This document shows positions 51,606 to 63,563 of a DNA stretch of 64,000 nucleotides, piece by piece (position 1 is the first letter of the stretch; each line of letters starts with the position of its first letter). The notes below the pieces were generated by a model that worked only from the letters and a program-made list of their open reading frames with translations, was not told the DNA's origin and did no database searches. Source of the stretch: Auanema rhodensis (lineage: Eukaryota > Nematoda > Chromadorea > Rhabditida > Rhabditidae). The position numbers and the translations under genes were made by a program. The DNA lies in assembly GCA_964057225.1 (NCBI GenBank), contig OZ059896.1:16566501-16630500 (forward strand). The letters are read 5' to 3'.

Positions 51606-52243
51606 CTATAAAGAGAGGAAGTAAGTAAATGGTTGAAAATAAAAAAAATTGAAAAGGAAACATAAGGCATATGATTTTAAAAGGATACGAAATCACATAA
51701 ATAAGATTTTTATAGAAATGAGTTAATTATTTATAGAAAATGATTCGTAACATAATTAAAATAGTCAAAAAGAAGACATTTAAAGATTAAAAAATAAAAT
51801 ATTCAAATGAATAATATATATTAAATGAAAAAATAGTCAACAGATGTTTTTACATAGCCAATCTGACCCAACATATTTTAGAAATTGATTGTCTTCTGCC
51901 AAGTAAAATGGTTCATGCCCCTGACACCACTATTGAAAACGCAAATGTGATACGAAGAACAATAGCGTATAAACTAGTTTATAAGCAAGAGGAGAAACAT
52001 GCTAATAATGGCAAAATTGGATATTTTTACCCTTTTCCTTCTATTTTCATATTTTCAGTTAAGGTTTCTTCTTGGAAAAAAAAGCGAAATTTAAAAATGC
52101 AAAACAAATAAAACAAAATCAGATAGTAAAACAAATGATAAATGAACTTTATTGTTAAGAGAAAGATAAAAAAGTAATAAAAATACTTTAATATAAAATA
52201 TAATGATAATGAAGTTAGTAAAAAGAAAAGAAAATAACGTTTC

Positions 52244-52285
52244 ACAACAATAATAATAATAACAACAACAACAACAACAACAACA
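52244..52285. repeat. (AAT)n then (CAA)n trinucleotide repeat
   Basis: A few AAT units pass directly into about eight AAC/CAA units, consistent with a point change that spread by slippage. Confidence 0.9.
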
Positions 52286-53069
52286 CTGATCAAGGTGAAA
52301 AGAAGACTATTTAACAAGTTCTAATGAAAAAAAGATAAAAATTAAATTCGGTAGCACATTGACCTCAGATCAACCAGTAGTATCCATCATTTGATATCAT
52401 TATTGAAAGTATGATGATGGCAAACTAGGTCAGGAATTACAAATTAAATGGGTAATACACATGTATATACAAGGAAATCAAATCGAATACTCATCTCACT
52501 TTCGACGTTGCAAGTCAAATTCGACTTTTTTTTTAAGAATTGAGAGAAAGAGGAGAAGACCCTGAACAACTAAAGCAGACGATAAGCCGGAAACATTCCA
52601 ATAGTTACATGAAGACGATTCTTTACAATTTGAAAAATACACATTGTAAATCTGACGAAATAAACAGACATACTAGGTATTAATGACACAGTTTCTCATA
52701 TCTGTTAACATCTGAAAGCAAAAAAAAAATATTTTAGATATCAAAAATCAGAAATTAAATAACCAAATAGGCGTGTCAGCTATTCTTTATAAGTTTTAAA
52801 AAGAAAAAAATTGATTTTATGATGATAAAAACGATGTAGATCATTTTTTCCTCAGTGATCTCTCGTATACTATTCGGTCTTCGGTCTCTCTTATATCATC
52901 TATCTTGACTTTTTCCTATATTTCTTTATTTGTTTTGTGGAAATGTTTGGATATGAAGTGATAAACCTAACCTACTAGCTATAAGATTAGTCCTATAATG
53001 CACTTTTTTCTTTGAAATTTTCATTAAATTGACCGAACTTGTATCAACAGCCAAATTGTATTCTAAGTT

Positions 53070-53141
53070 CCTCTCTCTTTCTCTCTCTCTCTTTCTCTCT
53101 CTCTCTATTTCTTTCTCTCTCTGTTTCTTTCTCTCTCTCTT
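53070..53141. repeat. Interrupted (CT)n tract
   Basis: CT-rich DNA with CTTT, TATTT and GTTT interruptions. It makes a spurious Ser/Leu/Phe open frame. Confidence 0.9.
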
Positions 53142-53501
53142 TAACTATATCTCACTCTCTTGTAGCGGTTTGTCCGACATATTTCAATATCTAGCTAATA
53201 TTCTTTACATACTTAGAATTATTTTATATTAATCAGCTTGCATCTTTTAATATATCTTATAATCATTGAATATACTGGTATTATCTTGCCATCCCTGATA
53301 CTTTCTTATACAAACTAGATTAAACGGAAATTGTATCGATGATGTTTATTCTTCTCTTTTTCGTACTTCTTCTATTAGTTTAATGATCATTCTTGATATA
53401 TCTCTATGATTTTGTTTTCTTTTCAAGCCGTTTATCTTTAACATTTGAATCTTCAATGTAAAATTAATATTAATATTGATGTTTAACAAATCAAAATACA
53501 G

Positions 53502-53507
53502 TTTATT
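53502..53507 (-). terminator. Polyadenylation signal overlapping the LRIG stop codon
   Basis: On the - strand the stop TAA runs straight into AATAAA, sharing one base. If used, the 3' UTR would be only about 15-25 nt. I saw no other perfect AATAAA close downstream. Confidence 0.45.
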
Positions 53508-56500
53508 TATGAAATTATCTGTGACACCTTAATATATTGATCAAACAATTCTTTTTCAACTTCATATTTAAATCGTCGATGTCGTTGTCGTCGATTAGAA
53601 TAGAAAAGCATAAATAGTATCAGACCGATTGCTATTCTGAAATTTTAATGAATTTAACTAATACTATAATTATTCATGCTGTTACCGGTAGAAACATTAG
53701 TTTATACATGAAGATATAGAGGGTTTTCATCTTTATCTGTATTAGAGACGTTAGATAGGGATGTTTAGGAGAGGCGATGCGTGAGAAGTGAAAGAGAGAG
53801 AGGTACTGAGATACTGGAGCCCCATGAAAGCAATGATTCTCACCCGAAGAAAAATGAGGCTAATAATCCATCTGATAACCATCGTCGGTTTCGCTTGTCT
53901 TTTCGTCTTTTGCTTGAACCTTTACGTAAGACTTTAATTTCTGTACTTTGACGATCTAGAAAATGAGTTCCAGCCCACAACTCACATGAATAGTTGCCAC
54001 CATCGGTGTGTTGTAACTATATGATTAAGGCTATGAGAATATCAAGTTTTAAATTTTAGCTTACGTCAGTTATAATCAGAATTTGCTGATCGGATTTCAT
54101 TTGTATTTTAGTTGTAAGTTGTTCTATTGTGACATCATTTTTCTTCCATTCAATACGTTGATGGCTTGTTGATATGTTGGCTGTACAATCCAAAAGCAAT
54201 GTATCACCTTCTTCTTGTACTCTATCCAGAAGTGGTTGATGAAACTTATTTTCTGTAGTAAAGTATGTTGTTCGCTGAAGCTGTCTGACTCATAAACGTA
54301 CGATAAATCCTAAGTGTGGCACTAGCTTGTGCGATACCAGCAGAATTGTTTGCAAGGCATGTGTATACTCCCTGTTATGTGAAAAAAATAAGAATTTCAA
54401 CTGTTTGGTATTCAGAATATGTTACCGTATCAGCTAATGTGACATTCAAGAAATAGAGATGGTCATCATTTTGACGAACATGAAGACGTAATTCCCGTGC
54501 TGCCGGAAATGTCTGGTCACCGTCTTTCGACCAACGCAGTTGTGGAAGTGGAACACCTGGAAAAGTGTATTGGTTAATCATCGCTTTCTCTTTTATTTTT
54601 TTTTTTTGCATTCCTTCATGTTTTTTCGTTTTCCTTATGCTAAAAGGTCAACTAACCCGTAGCTGCACAGATAATTTTGGCACTTTGTCCCACTAATGCA
54701 GAACTATCATCTGGTTCATGTAAGAATATTGGAGCTTGATTAACCTAGAAATACGTTTAGCTTATTGTTGGAAGCAATGATTGAAAGAATTCTTATAGAG
54801 ATTACCTCAAGTAAAAATTTTTTACTGAAAGCTTTTGCATATTGATTACTAATTGCACACTGATATTCAGCTCTATCTTGTAATGTAATGTCATTTAGTT
54901 CTAGAGTACTTTCAACTATAACATGTTCCATACCTAAATTTGATAAAAAAATTTCAAATCAATGTTATTTATATATCATACTATGCATATCCACACGTCG
55001 ATTTTCCAGGATACTGGTTGTTGCATCTTCATCTAATGTTCGGGATTTTCCATTTTCAAAGATTCGCCACTAAGAATCAAAAATATTTTTTTAACTTAAA
55101 AATTACTAGAAAAACAATACCTCAACAAAAATTGGTGGATATCCAGTGCCATTACAAGTAAAACGAGCTGTATCACCTACAGTAAGCTGCACAACAGACG
55201 GTGGATGATGTAGTATTCTTGCTCTGGGTGAATCGTCTATTGAAAATCAAATAAAAAATGAACAGAAGGATTTGAAGGTTGAAACTAACCACAAGTAAGA
55301 TTTGCAACATCAATGAATAAAACATTAATTCCATTGAATGTTTTTGGATAAGAACAGATTAACTGTACATCACTTCTATCTAACCCAGAAGATGAAAACC
55401 ATTGTGGAAACCAAGACATATGACAGTCACAAAGTAATATTGATGTAGTTAATTTTCTGAAATTCACAAAAGAAAACATTTCATTTGATTTTCAGATTAA
55501 TTTGAAAAGATAATAGCATTTCATGCCCAGAAGATCGTACAGTTTTTTGAGTCGAAGAGGTTCAAACGCTCCTGGGTGCAGTGTCGCAATAGGATTATCT
55601 GTCAGATCAAGTTCTTCTAAAGCTGGAAAACGAGCAAATGCTCTGAAAGTATGTGTGTATATGTCTATAGCTCTGAGATTGGCATTATTTCAACTTACCG
55701 ACTAGGAACAACTTTCAATCGATTTGAAGCTATTTTTAAATATCTCAGATAAGGCATGGAAGTATTATAGATGATTGTCTCATCCTCTGCACATATAATT
55801 AGAGAATTTCCAGAAATATCAAGCCTGTTTTCAAGTTTAAATGAACTATTATAGCTTGAATGAAAAACAAACGTTTCTAGGCTGTCTAAACCCGTTAAAG
55901 AAGTTTTATGTAGAGTATGAATAATATTTGCTGCTAGAAAAAGATGTTCCAAACGAGGTAATAATCGAAAAGCGCCTGATGGCAGGCTACGTAACATATT
56001 ATTTTCTAACGATAGAAATCTGAAAAATAAATATGATATTAGATATATAACGAATATTTCATTTGACTTTAAGTTTGGGCTGTGACTCCAGATATTTGAA
56101 TTAAATGAAGGTATATGGTTAATAGAGAGATCTCTGAAAACATAAGATATTTATGAAAATCTCGTTGATACGAATGTGTAGTTACAGAGTTTCCAATTGC
56201 TCCAAACCTAAAAGCCATCCTTCTGAAACGGAAGTCAAGCGATTATGTGAAATATTGAGTGATTGAAGGGAACCACATCCATGAAAGCTACCATCCTCCA
56301 AACTGAAATTTGAAAATTACGAGGGCATAAAGTAGAAAACATTGAAAAAATTACTTATGAATACGATTTTTTGATAAATGGAGATCAATAAGGGATCGTA
56401 ATCTGAAAGTAAGAGCTGGAATACTTCTTAATTGATTTCTAGCTAAGTCTCTGAAAATAGAATGAGTTGAAGCTTATATGATTTGAATAAAACATACAAA

Positions 56501-57789
56501 GTTTTCAACTTGTCCAACCCACTGAAAGTGCTTTTCTCAAGTTTCTGTATCTTATTTCTGTATAAACGTAATGAAGTTAATTCAGGGAAAGCCTTAAAGA
56601 GAAAATTTATGTCAAACTCAATGCTATTCTTATACTTGAAAAGTAAAATCATTTAGATCTTGGATGAGATTTGCGGTTAAATCTCTGAAAATATTTTGAT
56701 TAGTAAAGGAAAGTTGAGTATAGAGACGATTACAGTTTTTCTAAAACAGATTCCTCGATTTGGGACACTACTGGAATGGAAAAAAGTTTATTTCTAGAGA
56801 GATCAACGAAGCGAATTGAAGAGATTGTTCTTATGCTTTCATCAGTTAAATTAGCAATAAGATTGGAACTTCTGAAATATTACGGTATTCAGACATAACA
56901 TGTATTCAAATCTTACATATCTAATTTTTCTAAAGAAGAATGAGTTAGAGGTATTTGTGTCAACTGATTTTTACGTATATTTCTGAAAATATAAATTTTT
57001 TACAGATGAAAATGAAAAAAATAAAGTAATAATAAACATTATTTATTATGAAAACATACAAGTAGGTTAGCCGATTAAAACTTTTAAAATTGCCATCGAT
57101 TTTACGAATACGATTATCAGACAGATTTCTTTAAAGAAAAGTGATAGTTAAATATATAATTAAATAAGAACTTACACACTTATAACATCTTTATGTATTG
57201 TTGAAGTATTAAAATATTCAATATTATTACTTGAAACGTCTCTAAAAAATTTTTTTTTTATCTAATTTTTGATTTCTTTTTTTTAGGCAAATAATTCTAT
57301 TTTCAACCTAACTTGCTTTCTCAACATTATTTATAAAACGATGGGATAGTGGGAAAGAAAGAGAAGAATGAAAGAGAATTATTTGAAAATTGAAATAAAA
57401 GAGAAAAAAGAAGTAATCATCCCATTACATAATAACAATTTCATTACGATAAATGGAATTTTTTTGAATTTTTAATTTATATTCAATGTAATAATAAGCA
57501 ATTATCATATTTCGTTTATCTAGAAACGCCAACTTTTGGTCTCAAATCTTTGCTATAAATTGAAAATAGCATGAAAGTAAGGAAAGAAAAAAGAAAATAT
57601 TTGATTCATCCGGTTTTTTTGTTTCACTTACATTATATGAATATTTGATGGAATATTGCTAGGAAACGAGCTTAAGCCTCTTCGAGAACAGTCGAGTCGT
57701 TCGTTGCGACAAGTACAAAGAAATGGACAGCATTGTGTCAGATGAATGTAACAAACTATGAACAACAGGAGTAATGAACAACGAAACAT
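53507..57789 (-). CDS. sma-10: LRIG/SMA-10-type LRR and Ig transmembrane protein
   Basis: I read 22 exons: 57789-57632, 57241-57176, 57128-57060, 56982-56917, 56871-56734, 56684-56636, 56592-56498, 56450-56355, 56302-56186, 56133-56068, 56019-55699, 55642-55541, 55456-55290, 55236-55121, 55069-54982, 54933-54806, 54744-54657, 54556-54426, 54371-54302, 54252-54065, 54016-53844 and 53636-53507. Phases agree and give about 873 residues. Order: signal peptide, cysteine-rich LRRNT ([14 protein letters not shown]), about 15-16 leucine-rich repeats (to about residue 447), LRRCT ([13 protein letters not shown]), and three Ig domains (about 505-615, 616-710 and 711-830; cores [26 protein letters not shown]). 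One membrane helix (about 821-842) and a short basic tail (NRRQRHRRF) follow. Fifteen LRRs plus three Igs is the LRIG architecture. In C. elegans, SMA-10 promotes BMP-type body-size signalling by affecting receptor traffic. Most LRR introns are phase 2. Confidence 0.93.
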
Positions 57790-58793
57790 ATCATCATTCT
57801 AGAGATAAATATCTGGAAGAATATATTACAAATTAATTAAATTTGAAGAAAAGAAAGCAAATGTTGCCTTACTAATCTAATTCGACTTATAATTTAAGCT
57901 TTTGATTTGAGTGAGATAGTTGACTGAATGTCCACACAAAATTAGGATGAAATCTTTCTGAAGTTATTTATATAACAAACAGAGTAAAGACAAGTATATA
58001 AATTCAAAGTTGAAGCAGTGTGAGTTCAAAATCTAAGTGGGAATATGAAGGTTCATTCGTTAGATATGAAACGGTGAGTATTCGCCCCCACAGACCAGGT
58101 ACAAGATTACTGTTGATAAAACATGAGTTTGATACACTAAACCAGTAGCAGAAAGAGAAGAAAACAACAACAAGACTGATAATGCTGACTGAGTAATAAA
58201 GCAGTCGTCTAGACAGATTGCAAGTGCATGATGTCAATGTAGTCAGAGAGGTCACAGATGGTTTGGAAGATTGTCTAAGAGATATACACATATACAGTTT
58301 TCAAATCAATGTAGAACTTCTGTATGATCTAGAAATGATTTTTGCTGACGCGTTTTCCAAAGGTTAATGATAAGCGGAATATGTGAAGCAGACTCAAAGG
58401 AACCTACGCAATAAACTGAAAATGATAAGCAGTTTTCCGGCTACAATGTTATACACTGTATATGAGAAGCTAGTATTTTCAGAAATTGGCAACTTCCGCA
58501 CATTTTTGAGGAAAATCGTTAAAAATTTAGCTTTTTGTTAAAACTAGCTGGAAAAATTTTCATTCGGAAAACAAAGTAGTCAAGTGACTCCGGAGAGTGC
58601 CGATTTGAGCAATCAGACTGACAGACCCATAGAGTAAACTTCTACCGTAACCGTCGTTAGGTCAAAAATATCGGGCGCATAAAATAGGCGTCGATTATGA
58701 GTATCGTACGTGAACGCCGTCTTTTGAACGCCGTCCTGTTGTGATGAGGCGGACATTTTTTTAAATATTTACATTTGTTACTTAAATTTTTTC
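57790..58793. promoter_or_regulatory. Shared upstream region of LRIG and ING genes
   Basis: About 1 kb lies between two divergent start codons. Its ING-proximal part (about 58600-58740) is GC-richer and holds a direct repeat TGAACGCCGTC at 58711-58721 and 58725-58735, 14 bp apart. An open frame at 58004-58291 (-) is hydrophobic and Ser-rich without splice or family support and is not called. A bidirectional promoter is plausible but unproven. Confidence 0.4.
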
Positions 58794-58795
58794 AG
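58786..58795 (+). promoter_or_regulatory. Probable trans-splice acceptor of the ING gene
   Basis: A textbook nematode acceptor (ATTTTTTCAG) ends at 58795, only 8 bases before the ATG at 58804, with no upstream exon in sight. A spliced leader joined here would give a very short 5' UTR, as is common in nematodes. Confidence 0.7.
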
Positions 58796-58803
58796 GCTCA
58801 AAA

Positions 58804-59930
58804 ATGTCAGACAGCCTTAAGAAATATATGGATAAAATGGAAAATCTTCCACCTTTTATGCAAAAAAATGCTAATGAAATACGAGACTTAGATTCTAAGG
58901 TTAGCGTTTTTTAATCGATAAATTAAAATAGAGAGGATGTTTAGGTTCAAGAATTGATGAAAGAAATGAAGCAGAAAACTTTAGCTAATTTGAAAAATTA
59001 TAAAAAGATCTCACGTGATCACAAAACGAGATTATATAAAGATATGATGGTAATTTATTTATGCTAAACTATATTTCTTCACTTTTCAAATAGCTCTTTA
59101 TTAAAAAATCTTGCTTTGTTATTTCATGCTTTGGATTTTCAGACTATTTTCAAAGAAACAGAAAGGTTATCTGAAAAAAAAGTTCAACTTGCACAAAAAA
59201 TGTATGATACTGTGGACAGTCACATTTGTGAAATCGATAAACATGTGGAAAAGTTCAACGAATATCAAATGAAGAAATATAATCAAGAAACGGCTAAGCT
59301 CAATGGTAGGATGCTGTTCTTCTCGCTTTTATAGTGATATTGTTGTAGGATGTGATTCACCTGATAGGAAGAGAAGACCTTCCCAGTCTCGAAATGAGAA
59401 AAAAAAGAAAACTACCGATTATCGTGCTGCTCGAATTGCAGAAACAGGTGCGTGATATTCTTTTACATTATTTAATTTCTGTGTGATTATTATTAGCTAC
59501 TAAAAATCTCTATGTACAGAATGGTTGCATTCCCGTTTGTTTAATGCTTACTTGTAGGAGCTATGATGGATGCCTTCAAACCCAAGCCACTTCAAATTCA
59601 GCCTGCTTTAGATATGCCTGTAGACCCTTCTGAACCTACATACTGCTTTTGTCATCAGGTAATGCTTGTAAATGTTAATCATGTGAATATTGCTTTGATA
59701 GGTATCCTTTGGTGAAATGGTGGGCTGTGACAGTAAGGATTGTCCTTATGAATGGTTTCATTTCCAATGTATTGGAATACAAGAAGCACCTGTTGGTAAG
59801 TTCTTTATTTTTTTTAAGTTTTTTTTTTTTTTTTTTAATTTGTATTCTAAATGACATTTGATTTTCATTTTTAGGTCAATGGTACTGTGACCATTGTAAA
59901 AACCCTAAGAATAGGAAGCAGAAGAAATAA
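58804..59930 (+). CDS. ING-family PHD-finger chromatin reader
   Basis: Seven exons (58804-58899, 58945-59049, 59143-59305, 59349-59447, 59558-59658, 59702-59795 and 59875-59930) encode 237 residues, the normal size for ING proteins. The N-terminal half (about 1-110) is the helical ING dimerisation region, starting [20 protein letters not shown] and rich in Lys/Glu heptads. A basic linker ([17 protein letters not shown]) probably carries the nuclear signal. The C-terminal PHD finger (about 180-230) is complete: [16 protein letters not shown], then [11 protein letters not shown] and WYCDHC, a C4HC3 zinc pattern with the aromatic and acidic residues that bind trimethyl-lysine 4 of histone H3. 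ING proteins target histone acetyltransferase or deacetylase complexes. It looks nearest the ING4/5 or ING1/2 type, but I cannot say which nematode paralogue it is. Confidence 0.95.
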
Positions 59931-61579
59931 TCGTATCAAAGAAGCATGAATTAATCTTTACGTGTATATTCTTTTTTGTTGTACATTTCTAAACATTTAA
60001 CCACGATTCTCCTACTTGTATCTCACTAACTTTGTAATTAAATACTTGACTGATTAAATTTTGTTGTTCTATTTTACATTTTATTAGGAATTGAGATTTA
60101 GTTATTCAACAACTTGAGGTGCGCGAATTATTGGTGTTTAAGAATCCTATTGGATAATGAACACTCATTGCCTCCGGCCCAGCACAAGAATAAAGGCTAT
60201 TTGGGTCCTTTTCTCAAATAGGAGGAGTCTAATTTGCCAAATCGCTGCTGTTTTTCAACTATTTTCTTTGAAAAAGCATTGAAAGCTGGATTATGTGAGG
60301 GCGTACTCGAAGTTAGATCCATTCAGACTTTTCCGCCTATCAAATATTTCAAGAAAGCAGTTTCTATGAATAATTTGGACGACTTCAGTTCACCGATCTT
60401 GTCGTTTTTTTCAATTATTTCGTGTATTCTTAGATAGAGCCAGCTTGAAAAACATGAATATATCCATAATTCATTTCTAAATTTCAAAAAGTGTGGTAGT
60501 TGGTCAATAAACTATACCTGGTTTAGCATTCTTGAGAATAATATTTAGCTTAACAGCTCATCACTACGTAAATCAAACACATCTCTCTTACCGCATCCTA
60601 TATATTTTCTTATTCCAATGCCTTTTCTCTCTCTCTTTCTCCTATTTTTGATCCACATTTCTATATATGTAAAGTTATTTATAAATTATTCAAGTTCGTA
60701 GAATCTATGAGATTTTTGGGCAAATACCTCGAACTGCCTCATGAAAATGCGCCAAATCTATAAAGCTTAATGATCAACGACATCCTTTTGAGCTTGTCTT
60801 CGTATTGTATTCATTGTCATCGTCGTCATTTTCCTCTTTTTTTCATAAAATCTTAATTTTTACTTCTGTTTCTACATCTATTTTCAGGTGCTCAAATTAA
60901 AAATGTGATGCCGCAATGAAAAATCTAAGAGAATAGGCATGAGAGGGAGGTTGTGAATGAATCAAAAGATGGATGAAATAAAGAGAGAGAGAGGGAGGGA
61001 GAGAGAAAGAGAAAAAAAAGGAAAAGAGGTTGGGGAGGGGAGGAAGAGAGGTGTAGAAGATAGAGATATATTTAGTGGTGTGAGGGTGTGTCTGTGTCAC
61101 TCGACTCACTCACACACATTACGCTGCCGCATTTATCATTCGTTCATTCTGCTTTTCCCACCCTTCGTTTTGTTCCATCTATCTTATCCAGATTACTATT
61201 ATCTTTGCGTTATATCTCAGTTGGTCTTTCTCAATCGTTTTCACTATGTTCTCAATTTACCTCGAAATCCCAACTGTAAATCCTATACTACTCATCTTCC
61301 CGTCTCCTTTTCCATCTTATGCTTCTTCTCTCTTTTTCTCTCTCCTGCCAATAGAAACACCAACAACAAAGCTACCAACATGATCCCAATGTCGCTGAAG
61401 ATGATTCTCTTAGTTCTCATTAGGCTTTCATGCTTCATCTTTTCTTCTATATGCTCACTCACACAGCTTTATCGCGTCAACATAAGAGAAGTAGCCTATT
61501 TAGATGGTTCAGTTATAACCCGACTTACAATCTCTCTGTGTACTATGTGGTATTGATCACTCTCCCTTATTCTATCTTT

Positions 61580-61581
<2 letters not shown>

Positions 61582-61628
<47 letters not shown>
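61582..61628. repeat. (CT)n microsatellite
   Basis: A pure CT run of about 47 bases runs into a short TA tract. Confidence 0.95.
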
Positions 61629-61629
<1 letters not shown>

Positions 61630-62099
61630 ATATATATACATATTTCTTTCTTCTATATCTCTCTACCATGCTTTACAGCTTTATCTCTATTTTTCTCTTC
61701 ACCCCTCATCTCTCTCATATCTAATAGCTATGTTACTGCTGCCTTTTCGAGGTCCCACTAGGTTCCAAGCATTCTCTTTCTCTCCCTGTTTCAGACATTC
61801 TCCCTCATATCCTCTAATTCTCTAACTCTCTCTCTATAAATGTCTGCATGTGCATGTGTGGATGAAGCCAAGATGAATAGGGAGTGAGCGGAGTGTCAGA
61901 CAAGCAGAGACCTTGCGGTTCACACTGTCGTGGGCAAGATAGACATGCAGAGAATTTCATGGGCGGAGGCAAAGGGAGTGGAAAGAGAAAAAGCTGCCAG
62001 TCTCGGTGTCTTTCTCTGTCACTCACACATACACACTTACACTTATATATTTATATATATATATATCTAATATATCTAATAGAAATATATAGAAATATA

Positions 62100-62122
62100 C
62101 ATATATATATATATATATATAT
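62100..62122. repeat. (AT)n microsatellite
   Basis: About 11 AT units follow a shorter interrupted TA patch from about 62047. Confidence 0.9.
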
Positions 62123-63196
62123 GCAAATTGAGTGAAAAGGAGAGGTAAAACCAGGTATGTTAAGAGAGTGAAGATAAATGAATGATAGCGAGTGGGAAAA
62201 ATCGCGAGAAAGAGAGAGAAAATGAGAGTATTAGAGAAAAAAAGAGAAAGGTTGATGCAGTTTTCTAATGCTTGTCTTGCTCCACCTCTTTTCGCCATGC
62301 TTCACCTCTTGTTCGTTAGTGAATCTGCTTGTACAGATTGGTTCACAATGCTAAACACTTCCGTTTGCTAGAGATTTTTATCCTCTTCATGATCTTTGCA
62401 TTCAGTTGCAAGATTCATTTGTCAAATCAATTTTCCTCAAACATTTTTCACTTGTCTTCTCGATAATTACTTTTCGTACTCGTTTGATGATATGTCGTTA
62501 TTTTGCATCGCATTGGTGTCGTCATTTTCGTCGTATTCGTTCTTATTGTCATCATAGTCGTCTTCTTCTTCATAGGCAACGACTGCAATATCATCATTCG
62601 CAACAACTTCTAGACTAATCGTGTATACATACATATATTTATGTATATACATATAGATGAAGTCACATAATACGTAGACGAAACCTCTAGAATAAAGAAA
62701 GCGAAGGAAGTGAGAAAACTCAGGAGATGTGAAGACAATGCCGAGAAACTTTCACATACTCACTCAGCAGCGTTTTCACAGCTTTCTCAGCTTTCTTAGT
62801 TCGTACAACAACACCCCCACATCGCTGATTACATTTGATGTTTTATAAGATTCCATGTTTAGTCATTTTGTATCTTGCTTGTCATCTTTCCGTCAGATGC
62901 AGCCGGCTCTCTTGTTTCTTGTCGTCGATCGTTCTTATCCTCTCCCCAACTCCTATTACTACGAAAGACTACTGCGTCATCTTCTTCTCCTGCTCTTCTT
63001 CAGCTTTTTCATTGCCAGAATTCACATTCATACATTGTTTTCTGAATTTAATTTCAAATTTTCTCTTTATTCCTCGTCAAAGACATCTTTTTTCAATTTT
63101 CTTCTTTCGATGTTTCATAAACGTTTGATATCAACTAGTTTTATATTTTTTCGTTGCACTTTCTTAAAGTATTATCAAGGCGATAACTTTTAAGTT

Positions 63197-63206
63197 TCTT
63201 ATTTAG
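63197..63206 (+). promoter_or_regulatory. Probable trans-splice acceptor of the G-alpha gene
   Basis: A CTTATTTAG acceptor ends at 63206, 14 bases before the ATG at 63221, after a T-rich stretch. It fits a spliced-leader site. A cis-spliced 5' UTR is possible. Confidence 0.5.
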
Positions 63207-63220
63207 GCTTCTTATCGAAT

Positions 63221-63338
63221 ATGGGCCACTGTACGAGTAAGGACCAGAAGGAAGGCAAAAAGCTGAACCGACGGATAGAGGAGCAAATTAAGAAAGATCA
63301 ATCAATGTCTTTGCGTATTATAAAACTACTTTTACTCG
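63221..63338 (+). CDS. Heterotrimeric G-protein alpha subunit, first coding exon
   Basis: Only the first 39 codons plus one base are present. The protein begins MGHCTSKDQKEGKKLNRR and this exon ends LRIIKLLLLG. The Gly-2 and Cys-4 context is the usual myristoylation and palmitoylation signal of G-alpha subunits, followed by the basic alphaN helix that contacts beta-gamma. The KLLLLG end with a phase-1 donor (GTACGT from 63339) is the conserved intron just before the GAGESGKS nucleotide-binding loop. That loop is not in the remaining 660 bases, so exon 2 lies beyond the window. The subunit class cannot be fixed from this exon. The basic, Gs/Gq-unlike N-terminus leaves a nematode-specific GPA chemosensory type possible. 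Confidence 0.88.
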
Positions 63339-63499
63339 GTACGTTCATTATATTAACTATTCTATTTGTCTATTTACATTTTTATTTTATTATGTTATTA
63401 TTCTATTCATTATTCTACTGTTATCACTATATTACTATCAAATATGAATTGAGTGAGAGAGATTACTGGATTTAGCTACATCGATTCAGAATAAGTAAG

Positions 63500-63563
<64 letters not shown>

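Larger units (their letters stand above)
50817..53500. other. Intergenic region between Ly6-like and LRIG genes
   Basis: This is AT-rich DNA with a GA tract, a CAA/AAT trinucleotide tract and a CT tract. No supported coding exon or RNA gene was seen. Open frames here are low-complexity (poly-Val/Ile or Ser/Leu). Confidence 0.6.
59931..63200. other. Intergenic region between ING and G-alpha genes
   Basis: Mostly AT- and CT-rich DNA. It includes a mixed-complexity open stretch at 60234-60437 (+) that might be an unrecognised exon, CT and TA microsatellites near 61.6 and 62.1 kb, and low-complexity open frames (60957-61556, 61430-61825) caused by GA/CT tracts. No tRNA or snRNA signature was recognised. 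Confidence 0.55.

Noticed and set aside
54252-54302. Apparent frameshift between the second and third Ig domains of the LRIG gene
   Set aside because: A normal 49-nt intron (GTACG...CTACAG, 54301 down to 54253) restores the frame exactly, so no break in the gene is needed.
60957-61556. 199-codon open frame, + strand
   Set aside because: It begins in a GA tract (Arg-Glu repeats) and continues in CT-rich DNA. No recognisable domain.
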